Shown here piece after piece: positions 63,336 to 64,000 of a stretch of 64,000 nucleotides of DNA. Made by a program: the position numbers and the translations under genes. Position 1 is the first letter of the stretch. Every line of letters starts with the position of its first letter. The notes beneath the pieces are model-generated. The model ran no database searches, had not been told where the DNA came from, and saw only the letters and a program-made list of their open reading frames with translations. Location of the stretch: the NCBI RefSeq assembly GCF_000876655.1, contig NZ_JYCN01000021.1, positions 124,055 through 188,054 on the forward strand. Reading direction: 5' to 3'. This DNA comes from Arthrobacter sp. SPG23. GTDB lineage: Bacteria > Actinomycetota > Actinomycetes > Actinomycetales > Micrococcaceae.

Positions 63336-64000
63336 GTGAACACACCCATCTATGAACGTGCCCTGGGCAGTGACTTCCCCCGCCTGCAGCCCGAGCTCCA
63401 GGAGTACTTCTCGCTCGCTCCCGGCTCCGGGCGCTACGGCGTCGGAGAAGGCGTGTTCGACGTCGTCGGGTGCCGGCAGGCGTGGCTCCGTCCACTGCTG
63501 CGGCTGACCGCCGGGGAGGAAGCGTTCTTCCCGGAGTACGGCGAACGTATTCCCTTCCGGATCGAAAACCACGCGCACCTCGACCCGTTCGGCCGATCAA
63601 GCCTCACCGCCCGGCGCGAGATCCACTTTCCCGGCGGCACGCGGTTGTTCCACGACACCACCAGCTTTGACGACTCCCGAAGCACTCCGGGTCTGGTGGA
63701 TTACGTGGGCCGCTACCGGCGCCTGGTCACCGACCTCAACCTCAGCGTGACTGCCGAGGGCAGGCTCCGCGGCGTCTCCGAGGCGTCCCGGCTGTTCCTG
63801 GGCCCGCTGCGCATCCCCTTGCCGGCGGCACTGGATGCCAAGGCCTACGCGGAGCAGTGGTGGGAACCGGCAGAGGGCCCGCAGGGAAAGCACCGTATCC
63901 AGGTCAAAGTGATCCAGCCGCAGCTGGGACTCGTGCTGGTCTATGCCGGGAGCTTCGACTACCGGCTCCGCGCCTACCCCGGAGGGGCCACGGGCGCGGG
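63336..64000 (+). CDS. DUF4166-domain protein, C-terminus cut by window edge
   Basis: GTG 63336, with AGGAGG 6 bases before it, opens a frame that runs to the window end (221 codons). The protein starts MNTPIYERALGSDFPRLQPE and contains FDVVGCRQAWLRPLLRL, GTRLFHDTTSFDD and VVDYVGRYRRLVTDLNL-like segments typical of DUF4166 proteins, whose function is unknown. It follows the DUF58 gene by 28 bases and may be in the same unit. Confidence 0.8.
   Translation, partial: MNTPIYERALGSDFPRLQPELQEYFSLAPGSGRYGVGEGVFDVVGCRQAWLRPLLRLTAGEEAFFPEYGERIPFRIENHAHLDPFGRSSLTARREIHFPGGTRLFHDTTSFDDSRSTPGLVDYVGRYRRLVTDLNLSVTAEGRLRGVSEASRLFLGPLRIPLPAALDAKAYAEQWWEPAEGPQGKHRIQVKVIQPQLGLVLVYAGSFDYRLRAYPGGATGA

Overview
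The window is a high-GC, densely coded actinobacterial chromosome segment, most like Arthrobacter/Pseudarthrobacter (Micrococcales). The signs are WhiB1, BldC-like, MtrAB-LpqB, PdtaS, the 180-kDa-class NAD-glutamate dehydrogenase, an Rv3235-family protein, an actinobacterial Tad pilus set, frequent GTG/TTG starts and many ATGA overlaps. I found no rRNA, tRNA, CRISPR array, transposase or prophage gene. It reads as chromosomal backbone with one accessory-looking cell-surface glycan island.

Layout. 1-5900 (minus): truncated prfB, then a Tad pilus operon (tadA, tadB, tadC, a small pilin-like protein, two TadE-like and one TadG-like protein). 6198-8867: a secreted GH25 muramidase with a long repeat-bearing C-terminus. 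8944-30583: the glycan island. It holds dTDP-rhamnose synthesis (rmlA, rmlB, and an rmlC-rmlD fusion), two YfhO-like membrane proteins, another large membrane protein, a CsbB/GtrB-like polyprenyl-phosphate glycosyltransferase, a GtrA-like flippase, further GT2 and GT4 enzymes, an acyltransferase, a pyruvyltransferase, a Wzm/Wzt-type ABC exporter and UDP-galactopyranose mutase. Together these suggest assembly, decoration and export of a rhamnose/galactofuranose-containing wall polymer.

30782-46796: an orphan FHA-FtsK/SpoIIIE (EssC/EccC-like) ATPase, whiB1 facing pdtaS, the very large glutamate dehydrogenase, a detached CpaE/CpaB-like pair that probably belongs with the Tad system, a BldC-like regulator, a LysM membrane protein and an Rv3235-family protein. 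46924-57365 (minus): mtrA-mtrB-lpqB-comF-hpf-ycaQ-secA, close to the mycobacterial order. 57623-64000 (plus): a chain of membrane protein, DUF4129, DUF4350, MoxR ATPase, DUF58 and DUF4166 (cut by the window end). The first gene of this chain carries an apparent one-base frameshift in a C run.

Most notable signals: (i) a nearly identical 16-bp element plus a TGTGACTT box upstream of both tadA and the distant cpaB-like gene, with the core 9-mer TTATCCACA also upstream of comF and the FtsK-like gene; (ii) the orphan EssC-like ATPase with an eroded second ATPase domain; (iii) a CsbB/YfhO/GtrA three-part glycosylation set with two divergent YfhO paralogues; (iv) phased repeats upstream of the LysM gene next to a BldC homologue; (v) unusually long perfect hairpins between convergent genes. 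No stretch of 300 bases or more lacks a gene; the longest gaps (5901-6197, 57366-57622, 35271-35510) are described in the entries. All functions come from reading sequence only; no database search was run.
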